The translations under genes were made by a program, and so were the position numbers. Shown piece after piece: positions 40,713-49,885 of a stretch of 64,000 nucleotides of DNA (positions within the stretch are counted from its first letter, which is position 1; each line of letters begins with the position of its first letter). This DNA is from Pseudarthrobacter sp. SSS035 (lineage in GTDB: Bacteria > Actinomycetota > Actinomycetes > Actinomycetales > Micrococcaceae): the NCBI RefSeq assembly GCF_023273875.1, contig NZ_CP096882.1:2480001-2544000 (forward strand), in the 5' to 3' direction. A model generated the notes under the pieces. The model was not told the origin of the DNA and made no database searches. It saw only the letters and a program-made list of their open reading frames with translations.

Positions 40713-42170
40713 CTAGAAGTTCAAGGCAACCTGGGCGATGACTGCCGCGGCGATGAAGCTCGCCGTGAACGTCATCAGGGCGACAATGACAATCTTCCAG
40801 CTCAGTGAGCGCAGCGCTTTGACGTCGCGCCCGAGGGACATGCCAATCAGGGCGATCATGGGCAAGCCAGCAAAGAGGACGTTGATGTGCTGCGTGGTGG
40901 AGGCGATGAAGGGGCCGGTGGGCATGAAGGTCGCAGAGGCAATGGTGGCCAAGGCCAGGACCCAGATGCTGGACGGGACCGCCGGGACTAGCTTCGCAAG
41001 AACGAGCGCGACGGCGGTAAGCGTGAGGAGGATGAGCACGCCGAGGACATCCAATGGCCGCGTGGAACCGGTGCCGAGGGCGTTCAGCAGCACGCCGGCC
41101 ACGCCGGTTGCGGCGAAGGCTATGAGCCATGTCCAGGGTGTCCGGACAACAGTGGGGTCCTCTTCGATGCTGTTGACGTCCACGGTGTCGATGCCCGGCG
41201 CCTCACCGGAGTCGATCACTGCGCCGCCCGGGCGTGCCGAGCCTGAGCTGCCCGCTTGGGTTCCAGCCGCAGCGCCAAGGAGGGCGCCGCGGCGGACACG
41301 GCGGCCAAGGTCGTCCCGCCCGAAAATGCGGGACCACATCTTGTAAAGCTTCTGGCACATCGGCAGCGCGATAAAGACACCTGCGTAGAACCCGACGATG
41401 TTGGTGACGAGGTTGGACAGTGCGGCGAGGGCCATGATCTCCCCTGCCATCTCCGGATACAGGATGGACAGGGCGCCCACGCCCCCGAGCATCATCGAGG
41501 CGGACCCCAGTCCAAGGCCCAACGCGAGGGCCCGGGGATCAAAGAAGTCCATTCCGCCGAGCAGACCGGCCAGGAGGGAGATGAACACGGCGCCAAAGAC
41601 GCTGCCCAGCACCCACACGGCGAACACGCCGCGGTACTCGGGGGAGCGGACGCCGAAGCGCTGGATGGCGAAGGCAAGGTAGGACTCACGGTCGATCGAC
41701 CACGTGGCGCCGATCGCAGTGCGGCCCAAGCCCAGCGCAACTGCGACCGGCAGTGCCAGGATCACCGTGCCCACCACGTGGCCGACCTCCTGCAGGAGGA
41801 TCGCAGGGCCAATGTTTGTGAACTTCGTCAGCGATGGTCCGATTTGAGTGCCGAGGCCTGCCAGGAAGAAAACAATGGATACGTCCATCAGGTGCGTTGA
41901 CACGGCACGGGCACGCCCTTCAATCGGTTTCCATCTCTGGACACCAAGGAATCCGCCAATGAGCACGGTCCACAGGATGGGCATCAGGACGATGGCGGCC
42001 GGGCCGAGGTGGAACTTATGCGTTCCAATCGTGATGGCCACGGCACAGATGGCGGTGGAGAGTGCGATCATCGCGAGCCACATGGCGGGGCGGGCACGGA
42101 AGGAACGGGACGGCGGCGCATCCAGTAGGGCGGACACGGAGCCGCCTGTGGTCTTCGCTTCATTGCGCAT
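40713..42170 (-). CDS. DUF3100 multi-pass membrane protein (putative transporter), copy 1
   Basis: A 485-residue integral membrane protein with about ten to twelve hydrophobic helices and a hydrophilic loop around residues 290-340. Stretches shared with the second copy at 47233 include FFLAGLGTQIGPSL/ARLAFNIGPSL, LLQEVGHVVGTVILALPVAVALGLG and PEYRGVFAVWVLGSVFGAVFISLLA. DUF3100 proteins have no proven function; both copies here accompany amidohydrolase-type enzymes, suggesting uptake or export of their substrates. It is divergent from the 42316 amidohydrolase across an operator-containing region. Confidence 0.85.
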   Translation of the reverse strand: MRNEAKTTGGSVSALLDAPPSRSFRARPAMWLAMIALSTAICAVAITIGTHKFHLGPAAIVLMPILWTVLIGGFLGVQRWKPIEGRARAVSTHLMDVSIVFFLAGLGTQIGPSLTKFTNIGPAILLQEVGHVVGTVILALPVAVALGLGRTAIGATWSIDRESYLAFAIQRFGVRSPEYRGVFAVWVLGSVFGAVFISLLAGLLGGMDFFDPRALALGLGLGSASMMLGGVGALSILYPEMAGEIMALAALSNLVTNIVGFYAGVFIALPMCQKLYKMWSRIFGRDDLGRRVRRGALLGAAAGTQAGSSGSARPGGAVIDSGEAPGIDTVDVNSIEEDPTVVRTPWTWLIAFAATGVAGVLLNALGTGSTRPLDVLGVLILLTLTAVALVLAKLVPAVPSSIWVLALATIASATFMPTGPFIASTTQHINVLFAGLPMIALIGMSLGRDVKALRSLSWKIVIVALMTFTASFIAAAVIAQVALNF

Positions 42171-42236
42171 GACGCAGGCCTTTCGAGGGGGGATCGGGGA
42201 TCAGAACAAAAACATCCTGCATCGCGGAATCCGACG

Positions 42237-42262
42237 CTTGGTATACCAAGTGACTGTATACT
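42237..42262. promoter_or_regulatory. GntR-type operator CTTGGTATACCAAG and -10 element
   Basis: A perfect 14-bp palindrome at 42237-42250, followed by TATACT (42257-42262) as candidate -10 for the gene at 42316. The first 13 bases recur at 43843-43855, in the same position relative to another -10. The form fits GntR/FCD regulators such as the one encoded at 46433. Confidence 0.65.
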
Positions 42263-42315
42263 CGTACCCATTGAGAGGCAAGTCACATTTATCGGCAGTT
42301 CGCCAAGGAGGCACG

Positions 42316-43803
42316 GTGTACAAGAAAATCTCGGCCCGGTACGTTCTGGGGTTCGACGGAACACGGCACACGCTTATCGAGGACGGCGAAGTCGTCTTCG
42401 AGGGGGATTCCATCGTCTTTGTGGGGCGCAACTACGGGGGCCCGGTGGATGAGGAGCGCCACTATGGCCAGAGTTTGGTCATGCCTGGCCTGATAGACCT
42501 GGACGCCCTCGCCGACATCGATCACCTCATCCTGGACTCGTGGCCCTCGCCCGACGTCGCCGCCGGCCACCTGTGGTCGGAGGACTACTTCACCAACCGT
42601 CGCCGGGACGTGTTCACGCCATCGGAGCGCGCCACGGTCCGCGAGTTCGCCCTGGCGCAGCTCGCCCTGCACGGCATCACGACCTATATGCCGATCGCCT
42701 CGGAAATCCACAGTTCCTGGGCTGAGGGCCTCGATGAACTCGTGGACATGGCAGAGACAAGCCGGCGGATCGGACTGCGCGGCTACCTTGGGCCGGCCTA
42801 CCGTTCCGGGGTCCATGTCATCACCGCCGCAGGCGACCGCCAGGTCCACTTCGACGAAGCCCGCGGGCTTGCAGGCCTGCGCGACGCAGAGCGCTTTATG
42901 GACTACGCCGCGGGTCTCGCAGACCCGCTCGTCACCGGGGCCTTGCTGCCGTGCCGCATTGAGACGCTGTCCGAAGACCTCATGCGGGAGACGGCGCGGA
43001 TCGCCAGGGAGCGGGACGCGCTCGTCCGCCTCCACTGCCTCCAGTCCCCGCTGGAGGACGAGCTCCTGCAGCATTCAACTGGACGCGGCGTCCTGGAATT
43101 GCTCGAATCCACCGGCCTGTTCGGCACACGGCTGCTCATTCCGCATGGTGTGGTGATCAACGGCAAGGACCCGGCCGCGTCAGCGCCGGGCGGCCCGCTT
43201 GACACACTGGCCCGCCACGGCGTCAGCATTGTCCACTGCCCGCTGACATCGTTCCGCTACCAGAAACAGCTTGTTTCGTTTGACCGTTTCCGCCAGGCGG
43301 GCATCAACATTTGCCTGGGTACTGACTCCTTCCCGCCGGATCTTGTGCGCGGCATGGACGCCGGCATGCACCTGACCCGGCTGGTCGAGGGGAGGCCCGA
43401 CGTCGGGGCCCTCGCCGACTACTTCGACGCCGCGACCCTTGGCGGCGCGCGCGCCCTCGGACGGGCTGACCTGGGGAGGCTTGCCCCCGGCATGCAGGCC
43501 GACATCACGGTGGTCTCCCTGGCCAATTTCGGCGACGGTGTGGTCGAGGACCCGCTGCGCACGCTCGTGCTCAACGGGACGGCTCGCCAGGTGACCGACA
43601 CGTTCGTGGCAGGGCGCGCCGTCGTAGTCGGCGGCGCCCTGCCCGGCATCGACCTCGACGCGCTGCGGGTTGAGGGGCAGCGGCTTTTCGACGGGATGCG
43701 GGCGGCCTACTCCGTACGGGACGTCCAGCTCCGGGAGCCTGACGAGCTGTTTCCGCCCACCTATCCACGCGCGGAAATCTCTCAGTCGGTCGCTGCCCGG
43801 TGA
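42316..43803 (+). CDS. Amidohydrolase-family protein lacking the N-terminal HxH
   Basis: A 495-residue amidohydrolase-fold protein. GTG start chosen because AAGGAG precedes it by five bases; longer frames run through the divergent promoter. The usual metal motif PGLIDxHxH is replaced by PGLIDLDALADIDH (residues 58-70). Other candidate ligands remain: RLHCLQSP, LIPHGVVINGKD, IVHCPLTSF and LGTDSFPPDL. It resembles ATZ/TRZ-type hydrolases with an altered mononuclear metal site. It is in tandem with the 43992 gene, and both are preceded by the same operator. The substrate is unknown. Confidence 0.85.
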   Translation: MYKKISARYVLGFDGTRHTLIEDGEVVFEGDSIVFVGRNYGGPVDEERHYGQSLVMPGLIDLDALADIDHLILDSWPSPDVAAGHLWSEDYFTNRRRDVFTPSERATVREFALAQLALHGITTYMPIASEIHSSWAEGLDELVDMAETSRRIGLRGYLGPAYRSGVHVITAAGDRQVHFDEARGLAGLRDAERFMDYAAGLADPLVTGALLPCRIETLSEDLMRETARIARERDALVRLHCLQSPLEDELLQHSTGRGVLELLESTGLFGTRLLIPHGVVINGKDPAASAPGGPLDTLARHGVSIVHCPLTSFRYQKQLVSFDRFRQAGINICLGTDSFPPDLVRGMDAGMHLTRLVEGRPDVGALADYFDAATLGGARALGRADLGRLAPGMQADITVVSLANFGDGVVEDPLRTLVLNGTARQVTDTFVAGRAVVVGGALPGIDLDALRVEGQRLFDGMRAAYSVRDVQLREPDELFPPTYPRAEISQSVAAR

Positions 43804-43838
43804 CGGCCGGGATTCTCGACTTATCATTTGATCAAATC

Positions 43839-43867
43839 TTGGCTTGGTATACCAAAAGCGATATGAT
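43839..43867 (+). promoter_or_regulatory. Promoter with embedded GntR-type operator
   Basis: TTGGCT (43839-43844), 17 bases, TATGAT (43862-43867). The operator CTTGGTATACCAA (43843-43855) overlaps the -35 and spacer, so a bound regulator would block polymerase. It serves the gene at 43992. Confidence 0.65.
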
Positions 43868-43991
43868 GAGGGCACGCGAGAGGCCAGCACATTTGTCGGG
43901 AAGCTCAGCCGCCCTCGTTGGAACCACGACTTTGACCTATTGACACCGGACCCGCGCTACTCCGGCAGCGCCCTTCTCATTGGAGAGAACA

Positions 43992-45329
43992 ATGTGCCTG
44001 CACGATCACACCGCTGATGCCCTGCCTCCAACTGCCGTTCCACGCCGCGGCATCCTGGCCGGGGCGGCCGCCCTGGCAGGAATCTCGGTGGCAAGCCTGG
44101 CTGCCCAGCTTGGAAGTGCCCCGGCAGCGAGGGCAGCGGGCAACGCATCAGGCCCCGGCTACCCTGACCGTCCCGCTTCGCCCCCGCCCATGATCATCGA
44201 GGGCGGCACCATAGTGGACCCCAGGACGGGCAATGCAGTGCAGGACGGGGTCCTTGTGCTGGAAGAAGGGAAGGTCACCGCGGTGGGCACCCGGGAGGAA
44301 ACACGGCGTGCAGTGGCCGCCCTTGCAGGCCGCGCTCGCACCGTGGATGCCTCGGGTCGGTGGGTCCTTCCCGGCCTCATCGACGTGCATGTTCATGCGA
44401 ATGCGCTTTCGGATGCGCGGGCCATCCTGCAGGGCGGAGCGACCAGCGTCAGAAGCGGTTCAAGCAGCTTCTATCAGGACGTCGCCCTCGCTGCCCTGCC
44501 TGCCTGGGCCGCCGGCGCCTCGCCCCGGATGAGCCCGGCCGGCCTGTTCATCTCACCCGATCTTGGGGACTCGCTTCTCGCAGACCCGGACCTTGCGCCG
44601 CTCGCGTCCCTGTCCGGGGGAGTCACAGAACCGACGGACCTTGCCTACCTCACCCGCGTCAACCTGAAACGCGGTGCCCAGGTGATCAAGACCCGAGCCA
44701 ACCCCCGGGCGGGCCTGCCGGAACAAGACCCCCGCGAACTGGTCTACAACTACGAACAGCTCTCCGCGGTGGTCAAGGCCGCAGGCAAAGCAGGCGTGCT
44801 GTGCCACGCCTACAGCGCCGAGGGGATAGACGGTGCAGTCCGGGCCGGTGTGCGCAGCATCGAGCACGGCGTCTTCGTCAGCGAGGAGACCATCTCCCGG
44901 ATGGCCCGCCGTGGCACTTACTTCACCCCCACCTTGGACGCCATCACGAGCATGGCAGGCTCCTCCAACCCGATCCTTGCCGCCCGCGGCAGGGAGTACA
45001 CGCCCATCATCAAAGCGGCAGTGAAGGCTGCCCATGAAGCCGGCGTGACGGTGGTCGCAGGGACGGACTCCTTCGGATCCGATGTGACCCCGATAGGCAC
45101 CGAAGCACGTCTGCTGGCTGAGGCCGGGCTTTCACCACTGGACGCGCTAAGGGCCGCGACAGTCAATGCCGCCGCCCTGCTCGGCTGGAGTGAGAACGCA
45201 GGACGCCTGGTGCGCGGTTCCTTTGCAGACGCCGTCATCGTGGACTCTGACCCCTTGAACAGTGCCTCGGCCCTGGAAGAAATCAGCGCGGTAGTGGCGC
45301 AGGGGGTGCTGGTACGGAATGACCTCTGA
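43992..45329 (+). CDS. Exported amidohydrolase (imidazolonepropionase/prolidase-like)
   Basis: A 445-residue metal-dependent hydrolase. ATG chosen, with GGAGAG upstream. The N-terminus has the pair VPRRGILAGAAALAGIS and an A-rich cleavage region near AARAAG, fitting Tat export. Metal motifs are GLIDVHVHANAL (HxH), the probable carboxylated lysine in VIKTRAN, VLCHAYSAEG, SIEHGVFVSEE and VAGTDSFG. These resemble bacterial Xaa-Pro or N-acyl-amino-acid hydrolases of the amidohydrolase superfamily. It is controlled by the CTTGGTATACCAA operator and followed by a cyclodeaminase-like gene. Confidence 0.88.
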   Translation: MCLHDHTADALPPTAVPRRGILAGAAALAGISVASLAAQLGSAPAARAAGNASGPGYPDRPASPPPMIIEGGTIVDPRTGNAVQDGVLVLEEGKVTAVGTREETRRAVAALAGRARTVDASGRWVLPGLIDVHVHANALSDARAILQGGATSVRSGSSSFYQDVALAALPAWAAGASPRMSPAGLFISPDLGDSLLADPDLAPLASLSGGVTEPTDLAYLTRVNLKRGAQVIKTRANPRAGLPEQDPRELVYNYEQLSAVVKAAGKAGVLCHAYSAEGIDGAVRAGVRSIEHGVFVSEETISRMARRGTYFTPTLDAITSMAGSSNPILAARGREYTPIIKAAVKAAHEAGVTVVAGTDSFGSDVTPIGTEARLLAEAGLSPLDALRAATVNAAALLGWSENAGRLVRGSFADAVIVDSDPLNSASALEEISAVVAQGVLVRNDL

Positions 45330-45410
45330 CCGGCCTGGGATAAGCGCGACGCTGTCCCTCCACAGTCCTCCTGCCCGGGCAACGCGCCCGCCTAATCCAG
45401 AAAGCCACCC

Positions 45411-46397
45411 ATGACCCTGATTCTTAAAGCCTCCGAGCTCCAGGCCCTGGCCGACATGCCCGAGACGATTGCCGCCGTCGAACGCGTCTTTGCCGGCCTC
45501 AGCCGAGGCACCGCCGTTCAGCCTGCGCCGGATTCCCTCCTCCTGCCGTCCTCGGACGCGAGGTTCCTGCCGATGGCTGCGCTGTCCGGCGCCGAGGAGC
45601 TGGCATCCGTCAAGTTACTGGCGGACATACCGGCGAACCGGGAGTCCAGCCTGCCAACGCAGCGGTCCACGATCATGCTTGTCTCCCAGCTAACCGGCGA
45701 AACCCTGGCCATCCTGGACGGCAAGGTCCCCACACGGGTCCGCACTGCCGCCGCCAGTGCCGTGGCGACGAAGCTCCTCGCGAGGCCCGGAAGCACCACG
45801 CTGGGACTGGTAGGTGCCGGCGCCCTGGCCGTGGCACACGTGGAAGCCATGCTGGCCGTCCTCCCGATTGAAAAAGTGGTGGTGTGGTCCCGTTCCGCGG
45901 ACACCGTCGCCGCTTTCTGCGGCGAGATTTCCCATTACGGCCTGAACGTCACGCGGGCGGCCAGCGTCCGGGACGTTGTGGAGGCCGCCGACGTGCTGTG
46001 CACCCTCACGCCGGCCGTTGAGCCTTTGGTTGAGGGCGAGTGGTTCAAGCCCGGACTGCACGTGAACGCCGTCGGATCCCGTCCGCGGGCGGACCACCGG
46101 GAGATTGATTCGGCGGGCATGGTGAGGGCGCAGGTCTTCGTGGACAGCCTGGCCACGGCCAGAGCCAAATCCGGCGGGCTGATCATCCCGGTGGCCGAAG
46201 GTGTGATGAGCTTTGAGGACGTGGTGGCCGAGCTTGGTGACGTGGCGGCGGGGACAAAAGCAGGTCGCCTTGGTGATGAGGACGTAACCTTGTTCAACTC
46301 GGTTGGTATCGGTCTGCAGGATCTTGCCATCGGGCGGCTCCTGTACGACGCTGCGCTCCATCAGGGGGTTGGCACCCGCGTGGAGCTGAATAACTGA
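45411..46397 (+). CDS. Ornithine cyclodeaminase/mu-crystallin family protein
   Basis: A 328-residue NAD(P)-binding dehydrogenase or cyclodeaminase. The substrate half has VKLLADIPANRESSLPTQRSTIML and VPTRVRTAAASAVATK. The Rossmann motif is LGLVGAGALAVAHVEAM (about residue 130). Later motifs are VNAVGSRPRADHREID and VTLFNSVGIGLQDLA. Family members reduce cyclic imines or cyclise basic amino acids. It lies 81 bp after the exported amidohydrolase and 35 bp before the GntR gene, so it probably shares their transcript. The substrate is undetermined. Confidence 0.88.
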   Translation: MTLILKASELQALADMPETIAAVERVFAGLSRGTAVQPAPDSLLLPSSDARFLPMAALSGAEELASVKLLADIPANRESSLPTQRSTIMLVSQLTGETLAILDGKVPTRVRTAAASAVATKLLARPGSTTLGLVGAGALAVAHVEAMLAVLPIEKVVVWSRSADTVAAFCGEISHYGLNVTRAASVRDVVEAADVLCTLTPAVEPLVEGEWFKPGLHVNAVGSRPRADHREIDSAGMVRAQVFVDSLATARAKSGGLIIPVAEGVMSFEDVVAELGDVAAGTKAGRLGDEDVTLFNSVGIGLQDLAIGRLLYDAALHQGVGTRVELNN

Positions 46398-46432
46398 GCA
46401 AGCGCGGAAGTATGCACTAACGGGAGGCATGA

Positions 46433-47101
46433 ATGACAGTCCAAGCGGAAGCTCCCGCGTCCTCGGCTGACGCTGCTCGGGCTCGGATCCGGGAGTTGAT
46501 CATCTCCGGTGACTTCGCACCAGGGTCCCGGCTCAGGGAACGTGAGCTGTCCCAGACTCTGGCTGTTTCCCGGGTACCCGTCCGGGAAGCCCTCCAGCAG
46601 CTCGAAGCCGAAGGCTTCATTGACACCTCCCCCCGGCGTGGTGCCACCGTCAAGCAGATCACCCTGCGCGACGTCAACGAACTTTTTGATGTGCGGCTCA
46701 GCCTGGAAGTCCTCGCCGCACGCCTCGCTGCCCAGGCCGGCGCAGGAGGCCAGTCGTCGTCGCGGCTGCGGCAGATGATGGATCAGGCGGAAGAAGCAAC
46801 CCTGCGCCACGACCATGCGCAGATACCGCTCAGCAATACTGCCCTGCATGCAGAGATCGTAGCGATGGGGGGCAACTCGCTGTTGGAGTCCTCCATGAAG
46901 CCCCTGCTGGGCAGGATGCAGTGGCTCTTCACCTTGACCGGGCACCGTGACCCCCAGGTTCAGTGCGCGGAGCACCTGAGCCTGTGCGAGGCCATTTATG
47001 ACGGCAAGGCGGACCTGGCGGCGGCGCTGGCCTTCGCACACGTGGAGCTGGGCCGTGAACCGTCGCTCCAAGGACTGGCCGGGCGCCTCCCCGAAAGCTG
47101 A
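46433..47101 (+). CDS. GntR/FCD-family regulator
   Basis: A 222-residue regulator. The winged HTH, about residues 15-78, has PGSRLRERELSQTLAVSRVPVREALQQLEAEGFI. The C-terminal FCD all-helical domain has LFDVRLSLEVLAARLAA and ALHAEIVAMGGNSLL with the usual histidines for a metal-bound ligand site. GGGAGG precedes the ATG. As the last gene of the amidohydrolase-cyclodeaminase group, it is the best candidate to bind the two CTTGGTATACCAA palindromes. The stop is followed 57 bp later by palindrome copy 7. Confidence 0.92.
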   Translation: MTVQAEAPASSADAARARIRELIISGDFAPGSRLRERELSQTLAVSRVPVREALQQLEAEGFIDTSPRRGATVKQITLRDVNELFDVRLSLEVLAARLAAQAGAGGQSSSRLRQMMDQAEEATLRHDHAQIPLSNTALHAEIVAMGGNSLLESSMKPLLGRMQWLFTLTGHRDPQVQCAEHLSLCEAIYDGKADLAAALAFAHVELGREPSLQGLAGRLPES

Positions 47102-47158
47102 CCGTCAATATTGTTGACGCTGCTTTGTGCCGGCGCCGTGGGAACATCTCCTAACGCA

Positions 47159-47194
47159 AGCGGACGACGGCGGGAGGTCCCGCCGTCGTCCGCT
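47159..47194. repeat. Dispersed palindrome, copy 7 (probable bidirectional terminator)
   Basis: Perfect 17-bp arms with a GG centre, between the convergent GntR/FCD and second DUF3100 genes. Confidence 0.85.
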
Positions 47195-47232
47195 CACCTA
47201 CGCCGCAAACGGCGGCGCTGAGGCTGCATGCC

Positions 47233-48621
47233 TTAGTGCCAGAGCCCCAGGGCGAACTCCGCGATCACCGTGGAGAGCAGGAATGACGCGGTGATGGCCA
47301 CCAGGCCCACGGGGATGATCTTCCAGCCGATGTTCTTCAGCAAGGGGATGTCCTTGCCCAAAGACAGGCCCGCGAGCGTCAGCATGACAGTGGCGATGGA
47401 CAGGAAGTCGACCGTCTTGATGACCGTGGTCAGCGCCTCCGCCCCGAAGAACCACGGGCTGGAGATGTACGCGCCGATGGTGGTGATGTAAACGATGGCC
47501 GAGATCTTCTTCGTGACCTTCGCCAGCGCGATGCTGACCAGGACCAGGGCCAGCATGATCCCGTACCCGCCGACGATCGTCAGGCTGAACCCCTTGGCGG
47601 CCACCGACGCCGTGCCGATGCCCAGGACCGTCAGGACTGACAGGGACAGCCACAGCGGGAGCTTGATGGCTGCCGAGGATTCGGCCACCTGCTCGCGGAA
47701 GCGCCGGTTTTCTTCAGCCTGGGCATCGTCCCGATCAATGTCGGCCTGGCTGGGCACGGCGGGGGCCCCGGGTGCGCCGGCTCCTGCTGCAACCGCGGCA
47801 GCTTCGCGGGTCTGCTTGCGGGTGAGGACTTTGTAGAAGCGGTCCGCCAGCGGCAGGGCGATGTAGATGCCCACGTACACGCCGAGGATGGTGGTGATCA
47901 GGTTGGACACCGCGGCCATGCCGAGGATGGCTTCCTGGTCCGCGGGGTAGGCCGCGATGATGCTGGCCGAGGACGCCGCCATCATGGAGCCGGATCCCAC
48001 CCCGGCGCCCATCGCCAGGGCCAGCGGATCGAAGATCTTCCAGTTGGCTACCAGAGAGGTGAGCAGCGTGATGAACACGGCGCCGAAGAGCGTGCCGAAA
48101 ACGTACATCGCCAGCACGCCCCGGTACTGGTCCGAATCGGGGCCGTACTTCTCGGAAACCATGGCGAAGGACGGCTCCCGGTCAAGGGAGAACGTGGCCC
48201 CCACCGTTGCCTTGCCCATCCGGAGCAGGACGGCCAGCGGGAGGGCCAGCATGATGGTGCCCAGCAGGTGGCCCACTTCCTGCAGCAGCAGGGCGGGCCC
48301 GGCTTTGATCAGGCTGGGGAGGCTGGGGCCGATGTTGAACGCCAGCCGGGCCACCAGCAGCAGCACGGCCACACCCACCAGGGCGGCGGCGATCCGCTGC
48401 AGGTCCAGGCCCAGGGGCTTGAACTTCTGGATGGAGACCAGAAGGCCCAGGATGAGGCCCCAGACCATGGGGAAGATGACGATTGCGCCGATCCCGAGGT
48501 CAATCTTGGCCTGGCCGATGAACTGGACGGCCAGCGCAATGACAAAGGCCAAGGCGGCGACCGGAAGCGTCAGCCGGGCACCAGCTTTGTCTATCCGCGC
48601 GGTTGTGGTGCTGGTACTCAT
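47233..48621 (-). CDS. DUF3100 multi-pass membrane protein (putative transporter), copy 2
   Basis: A 462-residue integral membrane protein, a paralogue of the one at 40713, with the same LLQEVGHLLGTIMLALPLAVLL and DQYRGVLAMYVFGTLFGAVFITLL blocks. A charged cytoplasmic loop lies near residues 270-310. Its ATG overlaps the stop of the M20 amidohydrolase by four bases, so transporter and enzyme are coupled. It is the last gene of the RpiR-controlled operon. An importer for the N-acyl or amide substrate of the M20 enzyme is the simplest model. Confidence 0.85.
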   Translation of the reverse strand: MSTSTTTARIDKAGARLTLPVAALAFVIALAVQFIGQAKIDLGIGAIVIFPMVWGLILGLLVSIQKFKPLGLDLQRIAAALVGVAVLLLVARLAFNIGPSLPSLIKAGPALLLQEVGHLLGTIMLALPLAVLLRMGKATVGATFSLDREPSFAMVSEKYGPDSDQYRGVLAMYVFGTLFGAVFITLLTSLVANWKIFDPLALAMGAGVGSGSMMAASSASIIAAYPADQEAILGMAAVSNLITTILGVYVGIYIALPLADRFYKVLTRKQTREAAAVAAGAGAPGAPAVPSQADIDRDDAQAEENRRFREQVAESSAAIKLPLWLSLSVLTVLGIGTASVAAKGFSLTIVGGYGIMLALVLVSIALAKVTKKISAIVYITTIGAYISSPWFFGAEALTTVIKTVDFLSIATVMLTLAGLSLGKDIPLLKNIGWKIIPVGLVAITASFLLSTVIAEFALGLWH

Positions 48622-49844
48622 GAGGTGCCTTCCTGGGTGAAAGTACGACGGCGGTATGCCGCTGTGGTGAAGCGTTCCCGTTGGGTGGGGGTTGAGGCCG
48701 CGGCCGCGACGGTCCAGGCCAGCGCGGTGGCTGCCTCAAACATCACGCCATACGCCTCGGGGGTGTCGGCCAGCGCGGCGAACGCGTGCGAATGGATGGC
48801 TACGTTGGCCCCGGGAATGCTGAGCCAGGGATGCAGGGACGGGATGACCTGGGAGATGTTGCCCATGTCGGTGGACCCGCCGCTGATGCCGGCCGAGGGT
48901 GAGGTGTCCTTGCCGAACGCATCCATCGCCGCCGTCCAGTGCGCAGCCAGGACGTTGTCCTGGAGCAGCGGTTCGTAGAGCGGTTCCGTCGCCTCGATGG
49001 CAAGCGTGGTTCCGGTGGCCAGCGCGGCCCCTTCGAAGCAGCGGCGGACGCGCTCAAGTAGCGCCTCGTATTCCGGCAGGGTAAAGGCCCGGCACTCAAA
49101 CTGGACAACCGCCCGGTCCGGAATGATGTTGGTGACGTGGCCGGCCTCGGCAACGTACAGCGCGATGCGGTGGTCCCCGGGGATCTGCTGGCGCAGCAGG
49201 CCGACGGCCACCTGGCTCAGCACGGCGGCGTCTGCCGCGTTCACGGCCTGGTGCGGGGCTGCCGCTGCGTGGGCGGCCTTCCCGGTGAAGGTCGCCTTGT
49301 ACCGGCCCACGGCCTGGGCGCTGGTCCCCGCCGGGTTGTACGTCAGGCCGTCCTGGACGGGATGGACCATCAAAGCCAGCCCGACGCCGTCGAACGCCCC
49401 CGCTTCCAGCATGAGCACCTTGCCGCCGCCATGTTCCTCTGCGGGCGTCCCGATGGCCTTCAGCGTGATGCCCAGCTCGTCGACGTAGGGCTGCAGCGCA
49501 AGGGCCGCTGCCACGGAGGCGCCGGCGATCAGGTTGTGCCCGCACGCATGGCCAATGTCCGGGAGTGCGTCGTATTCCACACACAGCGCAACAGTCAGTT
49601 CGCCGCCGCCGGCGCTCGCCGTGAAGGCGGTGGGCAGGCCGCCGGTGCCGCGTTCCACCGCAAACCCGCCCTCTTCCAGCAGGGCCGCGATCGCTTCGGC
49701 GGAGCGGACCTCCTCGAAGGAGATCTCCTTGTGCGCGTGGATTTCCCGCGCCAGGGCCTGGACCCGGGGCTTCCACTTTTCGACGCCGTCTGCGAGGGCG
49801 GCGCGGAGGGTCGCCATCGCCGGGGTTGTGTCTGTCAGTTCCAT
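48618..49844 (-). CDS. M20-family amidohydrolase (aminoacylase/AbgB-like)
   Basis: A 408-residue zinc-dependent hydrolase of N-acyl or amide bonds. Metal and catalytic motifs are VEYDALPDIGHACGHN (first ligands), TPAEEHGGGKVLML (general-base and ligand glutamates), MVHPVQDG and the late SHAFAAL histidine. The dimerisation domain covers about residues 190-300 (GKAAHAAAAPHQAVNAADAAV). It lies in one operon with aldehyde dehydrogenase upstream and the DUF3100 membrane protein downstream (four-base overlap). It resembles p-aminobenzoyl-glutamate hydrolase subunits, but the substrate is not determined. Confidence 0.9.
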   Translation of the reverse strand: MELTDTTPAMATLRAALADGVEKWKPRVQALAREIHAHKEISFEEVRSAEAIAALLEEGGFAVERGTGGLPTAFTASAGGGELTVALCVEYDALPDIGHACGHNLIAGASVAAALALQPYVDELGITLKAIGTPAEEHGGGKVLMLEAGAFDGVGLALMVHPVQDGLTYNPAGTSAQAVGRYKATFTGKAAHAAAAPHQAVNAADAAVLSQVAVGLLRQQIPGDHRIALYVAEAGHVTNIIPDRAVVQFECRAFTLPEYEALLERVRRCFEGAALATGTTLAIEATEPLYEPLLQDNVLAAHWTAAMDAFGKDTSPSAGISGGSTDMGNISQVIPSLHPWLSIPGANVAIHSHAFAALADTPEAYGVMFEAATALAWTVAAAASTPTQRERFTTAAYRRRTFTQEGTS

Positions 49845-49885
49845 AAGTACCTGCCTGCTTCAGTTGGATGCATGAGGAGGACGCT

